This document shows positions 16,847-25,997 of a DNA stretch of 64,000 nucleotides, piece after piece. This stretch comes from NCEH01 sp043195135. GTDB taxonomy: Bacteria; Pseudomonadota; Alphaproteobacteria; Rhizobiales; Xanthobacteraceae. Made by a program: the position numbers and the translations under genes. Within the stretch, counting starts at the first letter, position 1. Each line of letters opens with the position of its first letter. Location of the stretch: the NCBI RefSeq assembly GCF_043195135.1, contig NZ_JBAFWP010000013.1; one strand, written 5' to 3'. Under the pieces are notes generated by a model. The model worked only from the letters and a program-made list of their open reading frames with translations, was not told the DNA's origin and did not search any database.

Positions 16847-18727
16847 ATGACCATCCAAACCTCCCCCCGTTCGGACGTCGTTCCCTACCCGATGCCGCCG
16901 ACTGCGGCCGGTGATGCCGGACGGCCGGACAACCCGGCGGTTTCCGATCCCGGTACCGTCTTCCGCGACCTCTTCGCCTATGCCGCCGATGCGGGTGAGA
17001 GATCGGTCCTGTTCTGGGACACGCTGCGGCAGCGGGCGGACAACATGCTGGCGCACGAGCGGGCAGGCAAGCCGCCGCTTCTCGACTTCGACCACGAGGT
17101 CCTGGCAGATGCACGGCGGTTCGAGCGGCCCGTCAACTACCTGCTCCTTCGGGTGACCCACGCCGGGGACGATTGCCTGGACGACTGCCTCGACCCGTCC
17201 AAGCCCCCTGTGGTGATCCTCGATCCCCGTGCCGGGCACGGCCCCGGCATCGGCGGCTTCAAGCGGGAGTCGGAAGTCGGCGTCGCCTTGCACCAGGGCC
17301 ATCCGGTCTATTTCGTCGCCTTCACGCCGGAGCCCATGCCCGGGCAGACGCTTGCCGACGTGCTCCATGCGCTGCGGCGGTTCGTGGAAGAGGTGGCGAA
17401 GCGCCATCCCGGCAGCGCACCGATCCTCTACGGCAACTGCCAGGCCGGATGGGCGGTGACGCTCCTCGCCGCCGACTGCGCCGGGCTGACCGGCCCCACG
17501 ATCCTCAACGGCACCCCTCTGTCCTATTGGGCAGGCGAGCCCGGCGTGAACCCGATGCGGATCGCGGCCGGGTTCGAGGGTGGCACCTGGCTTACGCATC
17601 TGCTCGCCGATCTCGGCGACGGCCGGTTCGACGGCGCCTGGCTGGTTCAGAACTTCGAGGGCCTCAAGCCGGAGTCCGTCTGGGAGAAGCACGCGAACCT
17701 CTACGTCGCGGTGGACACGGAGCGCCAGCGGTTCCTGGATTTCGAGCGATGGTGGAACGGGTTCTTCTTCCTCTCGCGGGAGGAGATCCTCGCCATCGTC
17801 GAGAACCTGTTCGTGGGCGACCGGCTGGAGCAGGGACGGCTTCGGATCTGCGATGGGTGCCACGCCGACCTCCGGCGCATCCGCAACCCCGTCGTGATCT
17901 TCGCCTCCTACGGCGACAACATCACGCCGCCACATCAGGCCCTTGGCTGGATACCCGCCGTCTACGCCGATACGCCGGACTTGAAGGCGGCGGGCCAGCG
18001 CATCGTCTACCTCGTCAACTCTCACGTCGGGCACCTTGGCATCTTCGTCTCCGCCAAGGTCGCCCGTCTCGAGCACCGGGCGATCCTCCAAAGCCTTCCC
18101 CGGATCGAGGCCCTGCCTCCCGGTCTCTACGAGATGCGGATCGACAATCCGACGGGCGATCCGGACTGCTCGGCCGATGCCTTCGAGGTGCGCTTCGAGG
18201 AGCGGCAGGTCTCCGACATCCGCTTCGCGCGGGCGGACGATGCCTTCCAGCGCGTGCGCCAGCTTTCCGAAGTCAACGAGAAATTCTACCGCACGTTCGC
18301 CAGCCCATGGGTCCGTGCGTTCACGACGCCATGGTCCGCCGCGGCCCTCGAATGGCTGCACCCGATGCGCGCCAGCCGGTATCTCCTGTCCGAGGGCTTT
18401 CTGCCCTGGATGCGCGGCATCCATCTTCTGGCGGACGGGATCGCCGCTCACCGTCATCCGGCGGCACCGGACAATCCCTTCAGGGTCCGCGAGGCTGGCT
18501 TCATCGCCGATGCCGCCGAAGCCATCGCATCCGCTCGAAGGCTGCGCGATTCCGCCTTCGAGCGGATCTTCGACACCACCTACGGACGATCGGCCCTGTT
18601 CCCGAGTTTGAACACGGTCCACCCGTCTCCGGCACCCCCTGAAGCGGGAACCGTAGCGAGCGCCTCCCCCGCGCCGGAAATGACGGAAGCCTTCAGCGAA
18701 GAACGAGCGGCTTCGGCCGCGCAATGA
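16847..18727 (+). CDS. DUF3141 alpha/beta-hydrolase-like protein
   Basis: A 626-residue cytoplasmic protein of the DUF3141 family, whose core resembles class I/III polyhydroxyalkanoate synthases. The nucleophile elbow is GNCQAG (196-201) with Cys198 in place of serine. Asp357 in SYGDNITPP and His396 in SHVGHLGIF complete a plausible Cys-Asp-His triad. I see no signal peptide. Its place inside a copper operon is unusual; the substrate is unknown, and a thiol nucleophile in a copper-stress setting is curious. The C-terminal 45 residues are low in complexity. Confidence 0.75.
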   Translation: MTIQTSPRSDVVPYPMPPTAAGDAGRPDNPAVSDPGTVFRDLFAYAADAGERSVLFWDTLRQRADNMLAHERAGKPPLLDFDHEVLADARRFERPVNYLLLRVTHAGDDCLDDCLDPSKPPVVILDPRAGHGPGIGGFKRESEVGVALHQGHPVYFVAFTPEPMPGQTLADVLHALRRFVEEVAKRHPGSAPILYGNCQAGWAVTLLAADCAGLTGPTILNGTPLSYWAGEPGVNPMRIAAGFEGGTWLTHLLADLGDGRFDGAWLVQNFEGLKPESVWEKHANLYVAVDTERQRFLDFERWWNGFFFLSREEILAIVENLFVGDRLEQGRLRICDGCHADLRRIRNPVVIFASYGDNITPPHQALGWIPAVYADTPDLKAAGQRIVYLVNSHVGHLGIFVSAKVARLEHRAILQSLPRIEALPPGLYEMRIDNPTGDPDCSADAFEVRFEERQVSDIRFARADDAFQRVRQLSEVNEKFYRTFASPWVRAFTTPWSAAALEWLHPMRASRYLLSEGFLPWMRGIHLLADGIAAHRHPAAPDNPFRVREAGFIADAAEAIASARRLRDSAFERIFDTTYGRSALFPSLNTVHPSPAPPEAGTVASASPAPEMTEAFSEERAASAAQ

Positions 18728-18743
18728 CAGGAGCAAGCACACC

Positions 18744-19328
18744 ATGACCACGTTCCGCAATCTGATGACGGCCGGTGCCCTGGGCGCGGCCCTGATCGCG
18801 TCGATGTCCGTCCACGCCGAAGATGCGCACCATCCGGCAGCCGCGCCATTGCCCGCGCCCCAATCCGCCGCCCCGATGCCGCTGCCTTCGGCTGCGCCCC
18901 CCGCCCAGGATCCGCAGCAAGGCGGAATGGGAAGCGGGATGATGGGCATGATGGGTGGCACGGGCATGATGGGCCAGATGATGGCACCGGCCCGCATCGA
19001 GGGGCGGATCGCCTTCCTCCGGGCCGAGCTCGGCATCACCGCCGCGCAGCAGCCGCTGTGGTATGCGTTCGCCGAGGCGCTCCGTTCCAATGCCCGGGGC
19101 ATGACAGGAATGATGTCCGCCATGCAGGAGCAGATGATGTCCGGGCAAGGCGCCACGGCCGCGACCCTCCCGAAACGGATCGAGGCGCACGAACGCATGC
19201 TCGCCGCGCGCCTCGAAGCCCTGCGCAAGGTGAGGACGGCGCTCGACCCGCTCTACTCCTCCCTCGACGACGCCCAGAAGCGCACCGCCGACCAGCTCCT
19301 CATGCCCATGCCGATGGGCCTGATGTGA
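18744..19328 (+). CDS. Spy/LTXXQ-like periplasmic protein
   Basis: A 194-residue exported protein with a signal peptide (about residues 1-23, ending SVHA), then a Pro/Ala linker and a Met/Gly-rich stretch (GGMGSGMMGMMGGTGMMG). The helical domain that follows has the LTXXQ-type signature LRAELGITAAQQPLWYAFAE and a long amphipathic helix rich in Met, Ala and Arg. Such proteins (Spy, CpxP, CnrX-like) act as periplasmic chaperones or metal sensors. It lies 16 bases after the DUF3141 gene. Confidence 0.75.
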   Translation: MTTFRNLMTAGALGAALIASMSVHAEDAHHPAAAPLPAPQSAAPMPLPSAAPPAQDPQQGGMGSGMMGMMGGTGMMGQMMAPARIEGRIAFLRAELGITAAQQPLWYAFAEALRSNARGMTGMMSAMQEQMMSGQGATAATLPKRIEAHERMLAARLEALRKVRTALDPLYSSLDDAQKRTADQLLMPMPMGLM

Positions 19329-19397
19329 ACCCGGCGGCGCCCGCGGAGCGGCTTCCCGCCGCGGGCGCCGGCCCGACCCATCTTGGAGAATCCGACC

Positions 19398-19697
19398 ATG
19401 TCCATGCACCATGACGCAGATCATCTCGCCGCCGCCAACGACGACCGGGGTCGGCCAGCCGATCGCCCGTCGGGCGGCTTCTGGCGATCCAGGGGAGGCC
19501 TCGTCGCCATCGGCTTCCTCCTCATCGCGGCGTTCCTGCTGTTTTCCGAGCACCGCGCCCATGTCCTGGGCTACCTGCCGTTCCTGCTGCTCCTCGCATG
19601 TCCCCTGATGCACCTGTTCATGCATCACGGTCACGGCGGCCGGCACGACCACGGCGCAGGAGCCCCTCCGAGCCGTCCAGAGGGAGGCCCGCGATGA
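19398..19697 (+). CDS. DUF2933 small membrane protein
   Basis: A 99-residue protein with two hydrophobic segments separated by SEHRAHVLGYLP and ending in a His-rich tail. The signature LLLLACPLMHLFMHHGHGG is the DUF2933 mark. I use the ATG at 19398 because TTGGAGAA precedes it by eight bases; the frame is open upstream to a TTG. Its stop overlaps the start of the next gene (ATGA). DUF2933 proteins commonly accompany copper ATPases, but their role is unknown. Confidence 0.8.
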   Translation: MSMHHDADHLAAANDDRGRPADRPSGGFWRSRGGLVAIGFLLIAAFLLFSEHRAHVLGYLPFLLLLACPLMHLFMHHGHGGRHDHGAGAPPSRPEGGPR

Positions 19698-20371
19698 ACG
19701 GATCTCCCGCCTATGGCCTCTGGGGCCTGGTGATCATCAACTCCGCGGTATTCATCCTGTTCGCCGCAAGCTTCGTCCGGCTGCGCACCTCCTTGGACTG
19801 GCGGTCGCTCGGCGCCTTCTCCGCCTTCGTCGTCGCGCTGTTCACCGAGATGTACGGCTTCCCCCTGACGATCTACCTGCTGTCGGGATGGCTCGGGCGG
19901 CAGTTCCCCGGGGTGGACTTCCTCTCGCACGATGCGGGACACCTGCTCGAGACGATGTTCGGGTGGCGCGTGAACCCGCACTTCGGCCCGTTCCACATCC
20001 TCAGCGACGTCCTGATCTTCGCCGGGTTCTGGCTGCTCGCCACGAGCTGGCACGTGCTCCATGCGGCCCAGCGGGAACATCGGCTGGCGACCACAGGCGC
20101 GTACGCCCATGTCCGCCATCCGCAGTACGTGGCCTTCGTCGTCATCATGTTCGGCTTCCTCATGCAGTGGCCGACCCTCGTGACCCTCGCCATGTTCCCG
20201 ATCCTGGTGTGGGTCTACGTCCGCCTCGCCCGGCGGGAGGAGAACGCCTCCAGGGCCGAATTCGGCCCCGCATGGGACGCCTACGCGCGCGCCGTGCCGG
20301 CGTTCATCCCTCGGATCGGCATCGCATCCGGCCCGAAGCCCCACCATCCCGGAGCTCCCTCCCATGACTGA
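19694..20371 (+). CDS. ICMT/PEMT-like membrane methyltransferase
   Basis: A 225-residue integral membrane protein with about five hydrophobic helices. The C-terminal half carries the isoprenylcysteine/phospholipid methyltransferase signature: TTGAYAHVRHPQYVAFVVI, and RLARREENASRAEFG with the catalytic-side glutamates. Family members transfer methyl from S-adenosylmethionine to thiol-, lipid- or isoprenoid-linked groups; the bacterial substrate near copper genes is not known. It overlaps its neighbours on both sides (4 bases before, 8 bases with the ATPase after), so coexpression is tight. Confidence 0.85.
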   Translation: MNGSPAYGLWGLVIINSAVFILFAASFVRLRTSLDWRSLGAFSAFVVALFTEMYGFPLTIYLLSGWLGRQFPGVDFLSHDAGHLLETMFGWRVNPHFGPFHILSDVLIFAGFWLLATSWHVLHAAQREHRLATTGAYAHVRHPQYVAFVVIMFGFLMQWPTLVTLAMFPILVWVYVRLARREENASRAEFGPAWDAYARAVPAFIPRIGIASGPKPHHPGAPSHD

Positions 20372-22748
20372 ACCGCACGCCCATTCGGGCCATGCCCACC
20401 ACCACGACCATGGCACGCATTCCCACGCAGGCACGGACGGGTCGCATGCCTCTCTCGTGAAGGATCCGGTCTGCGGTATGGAGGTGGATCCGGCGACCGC
20501 CACCCACCGCGCTACTCACCACGGGACGACCCATTACTTCTGCTCGGCGGGCTGCCAGGCGAAGTTCGAGGCGAACCCTTCGGCCTACGTCGCCGAGGGG
20601 CCCGCTCCCAAGGCGGACGGGAACAAGCCCGAGGGTGTGATCTACACCTGTCCCATGCATCCGCAGATCCGGCAGATCGGTCCCGGCAACTGCCCGATCT
20701 GCGGCATGGCGCTGGAGCCCGAGGTGGCGACACAGGAGACCGGTCCGAGCGCCGAACTCGTGGACATGACGAGACGGTTCTGGATCGGCCTCGTCCTCAC
20801 CGTGCCGGTCCTCGCGCTGGAGATGGGCGGGCACCTCACCAACCTCCACATGCTGCTCGGCGCCAAGGCCGCTAACTGGATCCAGCTTGTGCTGGCGACC
20901 CCGGTGGTGCTGTGGGCAGGCTGGCCGTTCTTCGTTCGGGCTGGGCGCTCCCTCGTAACGCGCCATCTCAACATGTTCACGCTGATCGCCATGGGAACGG
21001 GGGTGGCCTGGATCTACAGCGTGGTGGCGACCGCCGTGCCTCAGGCCTTCCCGGATACGTTCCGCGCCGCCGACGGATCCGTCGCCATCTACTTCGAGGC
21101 GGCCGCCGTCATCACCGTCCTGGTGCTGCTCGGCCAGGTCCTGGAGCTGCGTGCCCGAGAGCAGACGGGCGGCGCCATCCGCGCCCTGCTCGACCTCGCT
21201 CCCAAGACCGCTCGCCGCGTGCGGGACGACGGCTCCGACGAGGACGTCTCGCTGGACGTGGTCGCCGTCGGCGACCGCCTCCGGGTTCGTCCCGGGGAGA
21301 AGGTCCCCGTGGACGGGGACCTGGTCGAGGGCCGCAGCTCCGTGGACGAGTCCATGATCACCGGCGAATCCATGCCGGTCACCAAGGAGGCCGGGGCAAA
21401 GCTCATCGGCGGCACGCTCAACCAGACCGGCGGTTTCGTCATGCGGGCAGGCCGCGTCGGGCGGGACACGATGCTGGCCCAGATCGTCCACATGGTGGCG
21501 GAGGCCCAGCGTTCCCGCGCGCCGATCCAGAGGCTCGCCGACGAGGTGTCCGGCTGGTTCGTGCCGGTGGTGATCGCCATCGCCATCCTCGCCTTCGCCG
21601 CGTGGGGCATCTGGGGACCCGTGCCGCGCTTCGCCCATGGGCTGATCGCCGCCGTTGCGGTCCTGATCATCGCCTGTCCCTGCGCCCTCGGTCTCGCGAC
21701 GCCCATGTCCATCATGGTCGGCGTCGGCCGGGGCGCCGGTCTCGGCGTCCTCATCAAGAATGCCGAGGCTCTGGAACGCTTCGAGAGGATCGACACGCTG
21801 GTGGTCGACAAGACCGGAACCCTCACCGAGGGCAAGCCCAAGGTCACGGCCCTGAAGGCTGCAGAAGGGATGGACGAGGCGGAGTTGCTGCGCCTCGCTG
21901 CGACGTTGGAACGAGCGAGCGAGCATCCCCTGGCCGCCGCCATCGTCGCCGCCGCGCTGGAACGCAATCTCGCGCTCGGCACCGCCGAGGACTTCGACAG
22001 CCCCGTCGGCAAGGGCGTGACGGGCAAGGTCGACGGGCGCAGGCTGGTCATCGGCAGCCACCGCATCATGTCCGAGGAGGGCGTCGACCTCTCTTCCCTC
22101 ACAGGGGAGGCCGAGGCGCTGCGCGGCGAAGGCGCGACCGTGATCTTCGTCTCGGTCGACGGGCGCCTCGGCGGTCTCGTCGCCATCGCCGACCCCATCA
22201 AGGCGACGACGCCAGCCGCCGTCGCGGCGCTCCGCGGCGCGGGCATCCGCGTCGTCATGCTGACCGGCGACAACAGGACGACCGCGCAGGCGGTCGCCCG
22301 CAGGCTTGGCATCGAGGAGGTCGAGGCCGAGATCCTTCCCGAAGACAAGGCGAAGGTGGTCGCGAGGTTGCGGAAGGAGGGCAGGATCGTCGCCATGGCG
22401 GGCGACGGCGTGAACGATGCCCCGGCGTTGGCCGCCGCCGACGTGGGCATCGCCATGGGCACGGGCACGGATGTGGCGATCGAGAGCGCGGGCGTGACGC
22501 TCCTGAAGGGTGACCTCCAGGGGATCGTGCGCGCGCGTCAGCTCAGCCGCGCCACCATGGGCAACATCCGCCAGAACCTATTCTTCGCCTTCATCTACAA
22601 TGCGGCCGGAGTGCCGATCGCAGCCGGAGTGCTCTATCCCGCCTTCGGCTTGCTGCTCTCGCCCATCATCGCAGCCCTCGCCATGGCGCTCTCCTCGGTC
22701 AGCGTCATCGCCAACGCCCTGAGATTGCGGACGACATCGCTGGAATGA
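20364..22748 (+). CDS. copA: Cu+-exporting P1B-type ATPase with YHS and heavy-metal-binding domains
   Basis: A 794-residue inner-membrane ATPase that pumps Cu(I) out of the cytoplasm. From the N terminus come a His-rich start, a YHS domain (DPVCGM 34-39, CSAGC 60-64), a heavy-metal-binding domain (YTCPMHP 94-100, CPICGM 110-115), and then the P-type core with TGES (333-336), CPC (438-440) and the phosphorylated Asp in DKTGT (482-486). YNAAG in helix 7 and MALSS in helix 8 complete the P1B-1 copper site. It has no classical CxxC HMA domain; YHS and HMBD replace it. It is the last gene of the rightward operon. Confidence 0.95.
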   Translation: MTEPHAHSGHAHHHDHGTHSHAGTDGSHASLVKDPVCGMEVDPATATHRATHHGTTHYFCSAGCQAKFEANPSAYVAEGPAPKADGNKPEGVIYTCPMHPQIRQIGPGNCPICGMALEPEVATQETGPSAELVDMTRRFWIGLVLTVPVLALEMGGHLTNLHMLLGAKAANWIQLVLATPVVLWAGWPFFVRAGRSLVTRHLNMFTLIAMGTGVAWIYSVVATAVPQAFPDTFRAADGSVAIYFEAAAVITVLVLLGQVLELRAREQTGGAIRALLDLAPKTARRVRDDGSDEDVSLDVVAVGDRLRVRPGEKVPVDGDLVEGRSSVDESMITGESMPVTKEAGAKLIGGTLNQTGGFVMRAGRVGRDTMLAQIVHMVAEAQRSRAPIQRLADEVSGWFVPVVIAIAILAFAAWGIWGPVPRFAHGLIAAVAVLIIACPCALGLATPMSIMVGVGRGAGLGVLIKNAEALERFERIDTLVVDKTGTLTEGKPKVTALKAAEGMDEAELLRLAATLERASEHPLAAAIVAAALERNLALGTAEDFDSPVGKGVTGKVDGRRLVIGSHRIMSEEGVDLSSLTGEAEALRGEGATVIFVSVDGRLGGLVAIADPIKATTPAAVAALRGAGIRVVMLTGDNRTTAQAVARRLGIEEVEAEILPEDKAKVVARLRKEGRIVAMAGDGVNDAPALAAADVGIAMGTGTDVAIESAGVTLLKGDLQGIVRARQLSRATMGNIRQNLFFAFIYNAAGVPIAAGVLYPAFGLLLSPIIAALAMALSSVSVIANALRLRTTSLE

Positions 22749-22780
22749 GACGTGAAAGATCGTCGAGGCGGTGCGACCCA

Positions 22781-24058
22781 TCATGGGCCACGCCGGGGTT
22801 TCGGCGTGCCTTGCACGCCTAAGGCTCGGCCGATCTCCGTTGCCCTTGATCTGGGCACCTTGGCGACGTCGGCGAACTCGGGCCAGCGATCGATGGCCTC
22901 ACGAACCTCGTCGATGATGCTTCGAGCCACGGACTCTTCGATAGACATCGTCTCCGCAACACGAAGAATGTCGCGCTCGCGCGGATTCCGACCCTCGCCC
23001 GCGATGTCCAGGTTGTGCTCACCTCCCGCACCTGGTGAAAAGGTGAGGTCATAGGCTGGTGTCAGGGTCCAGGAACCTTGTTCATCCATCCGGAATGCGT
23101 GGTTCTTGGCGTGATCGTCCCTATTCCTCGCGAACACGTTGAAGGTCATGCGCCTGAACATCTCCGAGAGCTCTCGTTGATCCCGCGTCAGGACCAGGAC
23201 GATCTTGTGCAGCGTGATGTAGTCCAGGCTCGGCGAGCGGTGGTCGGCGTTGACCAGCGCGCTCGCCGTCTGGACGTGGACACGTCCTAGGGGGGTCCTG
23301 TCGAACCGCCGAGCGGCGAAGTAGCGCCCACCGGAGAGCGTTTCGATGAGTCGGGTCTCCGGCATGGAAATTCCCGCGGCATCCGCCATCACGGCATAGG
23401 CGTACTCCTCGGTCCCGATTTCATTGCCATCCTCGGCTCCGCGAAACTTCACGATCCATCGGGTGTAGGCCGGAGGCATTTCCTCGCCGTAATCCGGTCG
23501 GATGGAATCATCCGGACCGATGCCGACGTTTATCTTCGGCCTCGCTCCGCCCGATCCGCCCTGGGCGCCCCGTAGCACATCGATCTCCGATGTGCTGACA
23601 TCGGCCATCACGAGTTCCGATTGCTCCGCGAACCAGTCGAGGTCATGGGAACCGCGGTCTTTCTCGTCTCCATCGAACTCGGGCGCATAGCATAACGCCC
23701 CCATGCCACCGGAACCTACAAAGGCCAGACGGTCGAGCGGGGTCAATGCAGTGAAATCCAGGCTTCTCCTGGCGAGCGACCTATCGAGCAGCTTGCGCCC
23801 CCAGCCATCGGGCAGACTGTCGTTGAAAACCCCATGGAGGCCTTGGAAGGGTTCGCGTGGCGCGGCATGTACCTCCGGCTTGACCGGCAAGTTGAATGGA
23901 GAGATTGGCAAGGGATCTACGATGAAGTCGGGATCGTACTCGAAAAATGCCCTGCGTTGTGCCGTGCCCCACGCAAGCCTTCCGACGGGGCGAGGGGTGT
24001 CTCCCACCTCAAGTGTGACCTTCAGTGTGGAGACCGTAGTGAATTGAGTCGACTTCAC
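22781..24058 (-). CDS. hipA: HipA-family toxin kinase
   Basis: A 425-residue serine/threonine kinase-like toxin. The N-terminal subdomain is followed by the ATP-binding region with RWIVKF, and the catalytic loop NVFARNRDDHAKNHAF and metal-binding YDLTFSP are intact. HipA toxins phosphorylate aminoacyl-tRNA synthetases and can cause dormancy. The start overlaps the HipB stop by four bases. It is convergent with copA, and a hairpin near 22790-22807 at its 3' end may stop transcription from both sides. Confidence 0.9.
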   Translation of the reverse strand: MKSTQFTTVSTLKVTLEVGDTPRPVGRLAWGTAQRRAFFEYDPDFIVDPLPISPFNLPVKPEVHAAPREPFQGLHGVFNDSLPDGWGRKLLDRSLARRSLDFTALTPLDRLAFVGSGGMGALCYAPEFDGDEKDRGSHDLDWFAEQSELVMADVSTSEIDVLRGAQGGSGGARPKINVGIGPDDSIRPDYGEEMPPAYTRWIVKFRGAEDGNEIGTEEYAYAVMADAAGISMPETRLIETLSGGRYFAARRFDRTPLGRVHVQTASALVNADHRSPSLDYITLHKIVLVLTRDQRELSEMFRRMTFNVFARNRDDHAKNHAFRMDEQGSWTLTPAYDLTFSPGAGGEHNLDIAGEGRNPRERDILRVAETMSIEESVARSIIDEVREAIDRWPEFADVAKVPRSRATEIGRALGVQGTPKPRRGP

Positions 24059-24363
24059 GTCCGACGCCCCCTCGCTCGTTTCGGCTTCTCGATCACATCC
24101 TCGATGGTGATTGGTTCGCGGGCAGGGAACAATCCCGCAAAGCCGGTTTCGGAATCGAGCGCGAATGCGATCTTGATCAAGCTGGCAAGGGAAATGACTC
24201 CGCTTCTCTCGAATAGCTTTAGGGTGCCGAGGCTCACCCCGCTCCGTTCCGCCAATCCGACCTGAGTCAGGTTCATCTCGAGCCGCTTGTCTCGGGCTCG
24301 GCGCGCGACGCCCCTCAGCACACCGCCAGGCGACTCGAGCTTTAGGGATGACATGATATCCAT
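24055..24363 (-). CDS. hipB: HipB-like antitoxin (Xre helix-turn-helix)
   Basis: A 102-residue DNA-binding antitoxin with an Xre helix-turn-helix: NLTQVGLAERSGVSLGTLKL at about residues 31-50. The C-terminal tail is basic (EKPKRARGRR). The ATG at 24363 follows GGAGGAAGACA closely. It is cotranscribed with hipA through a 4-base overlap and probably binds the AT-rich palindrome just upstream to control both genes and to neutralise HipA. Confidence 0.88.
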   Translation of the reverse strand: MDIMSSLKLESPGGVLRGVARRARDKRLEMNLTQVGLAERSGVSLGTLKLFERSGVISLASLIKIAFALDSETGFAGLFPAREPITIEDVIEKPKRARGRRT

Positions 24364-24387
24364 TGTCTTCCTCCGGCGGAATTAAGG

Positions 24388-24421
24388 GATAATATATTAT
24401 CTATTAAATGATATAGATCAA
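24388..24421 (-). promoter_or_regulatory. hipBA promoter with 14-bp palindrome
   Basis: GATAATATATTATC (24388-24401) is a perfect palindrome 24 bases before hipB. Read leftward, TTGATC (-35) and TAATAT (-10, within the palindrome) with a 16-base spacer make a good promoter. The operator overlapping the -10 fits autorepression by HipB. TTGATCTATATCAT, overlapping the -35, is also one base off an FNR/FixK box. Confidence 0.55.
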
Positions 24422-24617
24422 GCTTTGGATGTCACGAATCTTGGTCGGAGGTGCCGGCAACCATCCCGAGTCCGGCAGGTCATAGCCGCAGGGAAGCACG
24501 CCATCGTTAGCGCAGATGGGCCGGGCAGCTTGACCCGGCCAGTGACCATGTCGAGACAATAGCCGCCCATCACCCGCACGGGACAGCAGTTTGGTAGCAA
24601 GTTGATTGTCGCGGGCC

Positions 24618-25049
24618 TCACCGGGGTTCAGTGTCAGCCGTCTCGGAAGGCCGTTGCTGCCTCGGTCGCCTTCTCTGGGCGATGCGCTCAAGGGACTGCG
24701 CTATCCTTGCAAACAAGCTACTGAAATCAGGAAGGTCAATCATCGCCAGCAGCAAGGCGGCGACCCAAAGAATATTTTGGTGGGTGAACATCGCAAGGAG
24801 GCATAAGACCGCGACAATCTCGTACTGAAATTTTTGTCCTTTGTGAGCGATATGCTCTGGCAAATGGTGCAAGCGCAGCACCAGTAGGCCCAAAATAAAC
24901 GTGAAGAGCACCAGGAATATGCCCATCACTATCATCAGGATGTCGGGCTGGCCGGGCGCGGAAACGAACCATGGCACGTGCGCAGGGGAAATTGGCTGCT
25001 TTGGCTCGATCATGATGTCGCTGTCCGTATCGTCAGCCTCGCTTTCCAT
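24618..25049 (-). CDS. Hypothetical membrane protein
   Basis: A 143-residue protein with an acidic N terminus, three hydrophobic helices (about residues 36-60, 75-90 and 92-106) and a basic C-terminal tail (RIAQRRRPRQQRP). This arrangement suggests a small inner-membrane protein with a cytoplasmic basic tail. No family is recognised. It stands between hipBA and the copper operon with no close partner. Confidence 0.5.
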   Translation of the reverse strand: MESEADDTDSDIMIEPKQPISPAHVPWFVSAPGQPDILMIVMGIFLVLFTFILGLLVLRLHHLPEHIAHKGQKFQYEIVAVLCLLAMFTHQNILWVAALLLAMIDLPDFSSLFARIAQSLERIAQRRRPRQQRPSETADTEPR

Positions 25050-25333
25050 CGCGCGGGGCGCAAGGCAGATCGCCCTTCCTCCGGGAGGATTACTTAGGTG
25101 GTCTCTCCAGCAGGAGTTGATCTAAGTCTATATTCCAATGCCGCACTGCCAGTCCGGTCGAATACGTCGAAGCGAATATCCGTGCGAGTACCCCAGCCGC
25201 CGCACGAACGCCGCGTTGAAGCTTGTCGAGCTTTGGCACGCATTTCGTGCGGACCTCCGTCTGTCGTCGATCCGCACTATGGCTCTGCATGGTGGGTCCG
25301 ATGGAACATGGCCGATGGATCGATCAAGTCGCG

Positions 25334-25573
25334 CTACGGATTGATGGTCGGCCTCCGCCCTGTAGCGCCCGCGGGACTGACGTCGGTCGCACCGTGCGGC
25401 GCGGCCACATCACTGCATAGCCGACGCACTGGTATGGCCGAACGCTGAACATCGCGGAATTCGTGACGCGCCTTCTCCTTCTGCGAGAGCCGCGACGAAT
25501 ACGGATCGGACAACGCTGGCGCGGTCGAAAGCGCGACCAGCGTCGTTGCCAGGATGATCTGCCTGATTGCCAT
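25334..25573 (-). CDS. Small exported protein of unknown function
   Basis: A 79-residue frame with a signal peptide (about residues 1-22, ending APALS) and a strong AAGGAGA ribosome site before the ATG at 25573. The mature part is basic and polar with no motif I recognise, and the tail looks poorly conserved, so it may be a truncated or eroded gene. It is downstream of cusF on the same strand. Confidence 0.4.
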   Translation of the reverse strand: MAIRQIILATTLVALSTAPALSDPYSSRLSQKEKARHEFRDVQRSAIPVRRLCSDVAAPHGATDVSPAGATGRRPTINP

Positions 25574-25692
25574 GAGGGGGTCTCCTTCCGCCGTTGCGTC
25601 CGCGGATCAGGAACGCGGCATAGTCCGTGTCCCGTCCGCTGGATCGATCTTGGTTGCCCGCGGGGCGGTCTCCCGCCCCGCGGGTGTTCGAA

Positions 25693-25977
25693 TCACTTCG
25701 CCTTCTGGATCTTGGTGACGGTGAGCCGTCCGTTGACCCGGTCGGCCTCGAACGTGACCTTGTCGCCCGCCTTCACGGCCTTGAGCATCGCCGGATCGCC
25801 GGCGGCGAACACCATGGTCATGGCGTCCATGTCCAGGTTCGGGATGGCGGCGTGCTTCAGGGTGATCTTGCCTTGCGCCTCGTCGACCTTGGTCACCTCA
25901 CCGCTCACGGGAGCAGCCTGGGCGAACGCCGCGGCGGTCGTGAGCAGGAATGCTGCGGACAGCAACAGCTTGCGCAT
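25693..25977 (-). CDS. cusF: CusF-like periplasmic copper chaperone
   Basis: A 94-residue exported OB-fold protein of the CusF family, which carries Cu(I) or Ag(I) to a CusBA pump. A signal peptide (residues 1-21) precedes the core GEVTKVDEAQGKITLKH and the metal site PNLDMDAMTMVF. His and the two methionines of AMTM are kept, but the Trp that caps copper in E. coli CusF is replaced by Met. It is the last gene of the second copper operon, 20 bases after the cupredoxin gene. Confidence 0.88.
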   Translation of the reverse strand: MRKLLLSAAFLLTTAAAFAQAAPVSGEVTKVDEAQGKITLKHAAIPNLDMDAMTMVFAAGDPAMLKAVKAGDKVTFEADRVNGRLTVTKIQKAK

Positions 25978-25997
25978 GATGGGTCTCCTTGGTTGGA

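Noticed and set aside
15194..19228. A 1344-codon open frame on the minus strand
   Set aside because: It lies opposite the multicopper oxidase, DUF3141 and Spy-like genes; its product is Arg/Gly/Asp-rich without domains, as expected of the antisense of high-GC codons.
20304..22061. A 585-codon open frame opposite copA
   Set aside because: It is the antisense of a clear Cu+ ATPase with all motifs, and its own product is low in complexity and His/Arg/Asp-rich.
24404..24691. A 95-codon minus-strand frame between hipB and the small membrane protein
   Set aside because: It overlaps the 3' end of the better-supported gene at 24618-25049, has biased composition and no ribosome site.
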